From Streptomyces spinosisporus (GTDB taxonomy: Bacteria; Actinomycetota; Actinomycetes; Streptomycetales; Streptomycetaceae): DNA of 64,000 nucleotides. The notes beneath the pieces were generated by a model. The model was not told where the DNA came from and did not search any database. It saw nothing but the letters and a program-made list of their open reading frames with translations. Of the stretch, positions 59,287-64,000 are shown piece by piece. Each line of letters begins with the position of its first letter. Positions within the stretch are counted from its first letter, which is position 1. The position numbers and the translations under genes are program-made. Location: assembly GCF_022698145.1 (NCBI RefSeq), contig NZ_JALDAX010000001.1, positions 620,001-684,000 on the forward strand, read 5' to 3'.

Positions 59287-60006
59287 TCAGACCAGCGTCC
59301 CTCCGCCGTCCACCGTGACGACCGAGCCGGTGCTGTAGCCGCCGCGCATCAGGTACAGGTACGCCTCGGCGACATCGGTGGGCTCGCCGACCCGGCCCAC
59401 GGGCAGGGAGCCGGCCATGGAGGTGTACAGGCCCTCGCGGTCGCCCGCCGGCAGGTCACGCCACAGGTCGGTGCGGACCACGCCGGGGGAGACGATGTTG
59501 ACGCGGACCGGGGCGAGTTCCAGGGCCAGGGCGCGGGTGAGGGACTCCATCGCCCCGCACAGGCTCGCCGCGACGGTCGTGCCCGGCATCGGGCGCCGCG
59601 CCACCGTGCCGGTCGTCAGCACCACCGAGCCGCCCGGCCGGATGCCGGGGGCGCCGTGCTTGACGGCCGTGTACGCGCCCCACAGCCGGGTGTCCAGGAA
59701 GCGCCGGGCCCGCCCGAGGTCGGATGCGGCGAGGGTCTCCATCAGCAGGGATTCGCCGGCCGTGTAGACGAGGTGGTCGAAGCCGCCGATCCGGTCGAAG
59801 AAGCCGCGTACGGCCTCCTCGTCGGTCGCGTCCAGGGCGTGTCCCTCGGCGCCCTCCGGCAGCCGTTCGAGCGCGGCGTCCACGCTCTCCTTGCGGCGTG
59901 AGGCGACCACGACCTCCGCGCCCTCCCCGGCGGCGCCCCGCGCCACCGCGAAACCGATCCCCGACGTACCGCCGATGACGACGATCCGCTGTCCTTGCAG
60001 GCTCAT
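59287..60006 (-). CDS. SDR family protein lacking the catalytic Tyr and Lys
   Basis: A 239-residue SDR fold: RIVVIGGTSGIGFAVARGAAGEGAEVVVASRRKESVD with an intact GGTSGIG, HLVYTAGES, then VVLTTGTVARRPMPGTTVAASLCGAMESLTRALALELAPVRVNIVSPGVVRTDLW. At the catalytic Y-x-x-x-K position it reads A146-x-x-x-C150, so the usual proton relay is absent. Relatives of this form exist in actinomycetes with unknown activity. Opposite a LysR gene with a T-N11-A box, so probably under LysR control. Confidence 0.78.
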   Translation of the reverse strand: MSLQGQRIVVIGGTSGIGFAVARGAAGEGAEVVVASRRKESVDAALERLPEGAEGHALDATDEEAVRGFFDRIGGFDHLVYTAGESLLMETLAASDLGRARRFLDTRLWGAYTAVKHGAPGIRPGGSVVLTTGTVARRPMPGTTVAASLCGAMESLTRALALELAPVRVNIVSPGVVRTDLWRDLPAGDREGLYTSMAGSLPVGRVGEPTDVAEAYLYLMRGGYSTGSVVTVDGGGTLV

Positions 60007-60084
60007 GCCCGTCTCCTCACGCGATTGCTGGATGTCCTCCAGCCTGCGGTCGCCCCCGGGCCGCCGTCCAAGACCTCTTTCGGC

Positions 60085-60113
60085 GTCGGCGATACCCTGA
60101 AGGCATCGCCGAC
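60085..60113. promoter_or_regulatory. LysR box, T-N11-A with 9-bp arms
   Basis: GTCGGCGAT (60085-60093), 11 bases, ATCGCCGAC (60105-60113): perfect 9-bp inverted repeat with the exact T-N11-A spacing of LysR sites, 14 bases before the LysR ATG and 79 bases from the SDR start. Confidence 0.75.
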
Positions 60114-60126
60114 AGAAGGGGCGGCC

Positions 60127-60960
60127 ATGGACCTCGACCTGCGGAAAGTGCGCTACTTCGCAACCGTCGCCGAGCTGCTGCACTTCGGCCGGGCGGCCGA
60201 GCGGCTGCACATCGCGCAGCCCGTCCTGAGCCGGCAGATCAAGGCGCTGGAGAAGGACTTGGGGGCCGCGCTGTTCGAACGCGACAGCCACGGCGTGACC
60301 CTGACCCCCGCGGGACGCCAACTCCTCGACGACGCGGGCTCGTTGCTCGCCGCCGCCGACGCGACCCGGCGCCGGGTGCGGCGGACCGCCCGGGGCCCGG
60401 GCCGCCTCGTGGTGGGCTTTCGCGCGGGAGTCGTCGTCACCCCGGCCGTGCGCGCCTTCGGCGCGGCGCACCCGGACGTGGACGTGCAGACCTGCCGCGT
60501 CGAGTGGGACGACCAGGAGCGGCTGATCCTCGACGGCACCGTGGACCTCGCCTACGTGCGCACGCCCATCGACGGCACCGGCCTCAAGCTGGTGCCGCTG
60601 TTCGGCGAGGCCCGGCTGGCGATGCTGCCCGCGGACCACCGGCTGGCCGGCAAACAGGAGCTGGTCCTGGCCGACCTGGCCGGCGAGACCTGGCTGCGCT
60701 ACACCGACACCGGCGCCGACGAGGTGCCGATCCGTGTGGTCGAGGAGAAGTTCGAGCGGGTGGCGTCGGGCGCGGGCATCACACTCGTACCGGCGTCGAT
60801 CGCCGCGCAGTACTCCCGCTCCGACATCACCTACGTGCCCGTGACGGACGCCGAACCCGACCGGGTGTTCCTGGCCTGGGAGACGAGCCGCCGCTCACCG
60901 CTCGTGACGGCCTTCGCGGAGGCGGCTCGCTCGCTGAGCCGGAAGGGCCCGGGAGCCTGA
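60127..60960 (+). CDS. LysR-type transcriptional regulator
   Basis: A 277-residue LTTR of the CbbR/BenM-like type: wHTH DLRKVRYFATVAELLHFGRAAERLHIAQPVLSRQIKALEKDLGAALFERDSHGVTLTPAGRQLLDDAGSLL, then the two-lobed effector domain (RLVVGFRAGVVVTPAVRAFGAAHPDVDVQTCRVEWDDQERLILDGTVDLAYVRTP, LAMLPADHRLAG). The operator lies directly upstream, fitting self-control and regulation of the divergent SDR. A hairpin follows the stop. Confidence 0.88.
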   Translation: MDLDLRKVRYFATVAELLHFGRAAERLHIAQPVLSRQIKALEKDLGAALFERDSHGVTLTPAGRQLLDDAGSLLAAADATRRRVRRTARGPGRLVVGFRAGVVVTPAVRAFGAAHPDVDVQTCRVEWDDQERLILDGTVDLAYVRTPIDGTGLKLVPLFGEARLAMLPADHRLAGKQELVLADLAGETWLRYTDTGADEVPIRVVEEKFERVASGAGITLVPASIAAQYSRSDITYVPVTDAEPDRVFLAWETSRRSPLVTAFAEAARSLSRKGPGA

Positions 60961-60961
60961 A

Positions 60962-61010
60962 GCGGGGCCCCTGCGGCGCAGGGGGCGCTCCCCGCCGCTC
61001 GGGGCCCCGC
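60962..61010. terminator. hairpin region after the LysR gene
   Basis: An outer stem GCGGGGCCCC (60962-60971) / GGGGCCCCGC (61001-61010) encloses an inner CCCCTGC-GGC-GCAGGGG stem. Lying between the convergent LysR and fdhD genes, it probably ends both. Confidence 0.55.
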
Positions 61011-61031
61011 CGCCGTGTCGCGGAGAGGCGG

Positions 61032-61880
61032 TCACGCCTGGGCGGCCGCGGTCCGCAGGGCGATGCGGTCCTCGCCCGCGTACACGTTCATGGAGCTGCC
61101 CCGCAGGAATCCCACCAGGGTCAGCCCGGTCTCCGCGGCCAGGTCCACGGCCAGCGACGACGGTGCCGAGACCGCCGCCAGGACCGGGATGCCCGCCATG
61201 ACCGCCTTCTGCGCCAGCTCGAAGGAGGCCCGGCCGGAGACGAGCAGGATCGCGCGGGACAGCGGCAGGTTCCCGCTCTGCAGCGCGCGGCCCACCAGCT
61301 TGTCGACCGCGTTGTGCCGGCCCACGTCCTCCCGTACGTCCAGCAGCTCCCCCTCCTCGCTGAACAGGGCCGCCGCGTGCAGGCCCCCGGTCCGGTCGAA
61401 GACGCGCTGGGCCGCCCGCAGCCGGTCGGGGAGGCTCGCGAGCAGCTCGGGCTCGACCCGGACCGGGGGAGTGTCGGCGATCGGCCAGCGGGCCGTCGTC
61501 CGCACCGCGTCCAGGCTCGCCTTGCCGCACAGTCCGCAGGACGAGGTGGTGTAGACGTTCCGTTCGAGGGTGATGTCGGGGATCCGCACGCCCGGCGCGG
61601 TCTTCACGTCCACCACGTTGTACGTGTTCGAGCCGTCGACCGTCGCGCCCGCGCAGTACACGATGTTCTGCAGGTCCGACTGCTCCGCCAGCACGCCCTC
61701 GCTGACCAGGAAGCCCGCGGCCAGGGCGAAGTCGTCGCCCGGGGTGCGCATGGTGATCGCGAGCGGCTTGCCGTTCAGTCTGATCTCCAGCGGTTCCTCC
61801 GCGACGAGCGTGTCCGGGCGGGTGGAGATGGCCCCGTCCCGGATGCGGATCACCTTGCGTCGTTCCGTGACTCGTCCCAT
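61032..61880 (-). CDS. fdhD: FdhD sulfurtransferase for formate dehydrogenase
   Basis: A 282-residue Fdh[42 protein letters not shown], the sulfur-carrying pair in [29 protein letters not shown] and [56 protein letters not shown]. FdhD transfers sulfur to the Mo-bis-MGD cofactor of formate dehydrogenases. It is the last gene of the FDH-like set, seven bases after the preceding stop. Confidence 0.92.
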   Translation of the reverse strand: MGRVTERRKVIRIRDGAISTRPDTLVAEEPLEIRLNGKPLAITMRTPGDDFALAAGFLVSEGVLAEQSDLQNIVYCAGATVDGSNTYNVVDVKTAPGVRIPDITLERNVYTTSSCGLCGKASLDAVRTTARWPIADTPPVRVEPELLASLPDRLRAAQRVFDRTGGLHAAALFSEEGELLDVREDVGRHNAVDKLVGRALQSGNLPLSRAILLVSGRASFELAQKAVMAGIPVLAAVSAPSSLAVDLAAETGLTLVGFLRGSSMNVYAGEDRIALRTAAAQA

Positions 61881-61887
61881 GTCGTGT

Positions 61888-62744
61888 TCAGTCCCGGTTC
61901 TGTACGTGCTGGTAGCCGAAGCGGCCCTTGATGCAGAGGTTGCCGTGGGTCACCGGGTTGTCGTGCGGGGAGGTGACCTTCACGATCTCATTGTCCTGCA
62001 CGTGCAGCGTGAGGTTGCAGCCCACTCCGCAGTACGCACAGATCGTCGTCGTCTCCGTCTGCGCCGGCTCGTCCCACGTACCCGCCGCACGCATGTCGAA
62101 CTCCGACTTGAACGACAGCGCACCGGTCGGGCAGACCTCGATGCAGTTGCCGCAGTACACACACGCCGAGTCGGTGAGCGGGGCGTCCTGCTCGACGGCG
62201 ATCCGGGCGTCGAAGCCGCGCCCGGCGACCGAGATCGCGAAGGTGTTCTGCCACTGGTCGCCGCAGGCGTCCACGCACTTGTAGCAGAGGATGCACTTGT
62301 CGTAGTCGCGCACGTACAGATCGTTGTCGACCCTGGGTTCCTCGTTCAGGCGGGCCGCGTCCGGGCCGAAGCGGTCCGGTTTCGCCTCGTACTCCTTGAT
62401 CCATTCAGCGACTTGTGGAGTCGTCGACAAGTCGACCGAGGAGGCGAGGAGTTCGAGGACGATCTTGCGGCTGTGCCGGGACCGCTCGGTGTCCGTGCGC
62501 ACCTCCATGCCCGGCTCGACCTTGCGCGAGCAGGCCGGGACCAGGGTCCGGGAGCCCTCCACCTCGACCACACAGACCCGGCAGGCGTTCTTCGGCCGCA
62601 GGGTGTCGCCCTCGCACAGGGTCGGGATGTCCTTCCCCGAGGCCCGGCAGGCGTCGAGGATCGTCGCGCCCTCGGGGGCGCGCACCGCCTCCCCGTCGAG
62701 GGTGAACTCCAGCAGCCGGCGCGGGATCCCCAGCTCTGTCACGG

Positions 62745-62748
<4 letters not shown>
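61888..62748 (-). CDS. iron-sulfur subunit: N-terminal fragment of a formate dehydrogenase alpha subunit
   Basis: A 286-residue iron-sulfur protein equal to the first third of NAD-dependent formate dehydrogenase alpha (FdsA) subunits. A 2Fe-2S ferredoxin-like domain with Cys 45, 56, 59 and 73 comes first. Two 4Fe-4S sites follow (C152-x2-C155-x2-C158-x3-C162; C196-x2-C199-x2-C202-x3-C206). Last is the molybdopterin-domain-I cluster motif (C237, C240, C244, C272). It ends at residue 286, 14 residues after the last of these; the roughly 600-residue catalytic part is absent and no such gene is in the window. ATG overlaps the upstream stop (ATGA). Confidence 0.85.
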
Positions 62749-63986
<1,238 letters not shown>

Positions 63987-64000
63987 CGCCGCCGGTGGCT

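Overview
The window is a piece of a Streptomyces-type actinomycete chromosome. The reasons are very high G+C, almost uniform G/C third codon positions, many GTG starts, dense stop/start overlaps, a gvpOAFGYZJLSK gas-vesicle operon, SigB-family sigma and promoter signals, F420-type enzymes and large families of small regulators. From memory the gene order NDH-2, transketolase, LigD polymerase, gvp operon, SigB-family sigma matches the SCO6495-SCO6520 region of S. coelicolor. I see no phage, IS element, tRNA, rRNA or CRISPR array, so this is ordinary arm/core chromosome with local decay and rearrangement.

1-13 kb: the 3' end of a short-chain dehydrogenase gene is followed by a diverged second copy of its own tail and a 52-bp tandem repeat. 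Then come a divergent pair of transcription units: an LLM oxidoreductase plus an enolase-superfamily enzyme leftwards, and NDH-2, transketolase and LigD-polymerase rightwards. Both units have SigB-type promoter matches (GNNT-N14-16-GGGTAY) between them. The ten-gene gas-vesicle operon follows directly. 13-26 kb: methyltransferase, histidine phosphatase, ABC-F ATPase, a DUF2795/CBS/PfpI stress-like group with another SigB-type promoter, a pyruvate-oxidase-like ThDP enzyme and a SigB-family sigma factor. After these are a secreted Gly-rich protein, a PLP-lysine-less aminotransferase relative coupled to a metallo-beta-lactamase-fold hydrolase, and a second MBL hydrolase coupled to a DedA protein.

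26-41 kb: a membrane/phosphodiesterase fusion, a MoxR ATPase with its metallopeptidase/VWA partner, OsmC, a stand-alone second DnaK with a HAIR-like element, and an orphan NarJ chaperone with no narGHI. Next are two HTH regulators, a pterin dehydratase, methyltransferases, and a WYL regulator whose own start codon lies in an 11-bp inverted repeat. 41-57 kb: PhyH-type dioxygenase, methyltransferase, a WD40-like remnant, a reductase under a MerR-type operator, GH75 chitosanase, aldo/keto reductase, fatty-acyl-CoA ligase, an MFS pump beside a double-HTH Lrp regulator, a LysR/SBF-transporter pair, a DUF4185-like protein and a secreted sialidase with a LamG domain. 57-64 kb: a quinone oxidoreductase/MarR pair with three copies of one operator, an isochorismatase-like hydrolase, an SDR without YxxxK opposite a LysR gene with a textbook T-N11-A box, and finally a formate-dehydrogenase-like set. 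That set is NuoF-like, an iron-sulfur fragment of the alpha subunit, and FdhD, in which the molybdopterin catalytic part is missing.

How the parts fit: several units (LLM operon, NDH-2/tkt/ligD-pol/gvp, DUF2795-CBS-PfpI, pterin dehydratase) share a SigB-type promoter pattern and a SigB-family sigma gene lies in the middle, so a local stress regulon is plausible. The second strong theme is loss or decay of catalytic parts: aminotransferase without its lysine, SDR without its Tyr/Lys pair, NarJ without its enzyme, formate dehydrogenase without its catalytic domain, and WD40 protein without its sensor domain. All functions are read from sequence motifs only; no search was run.
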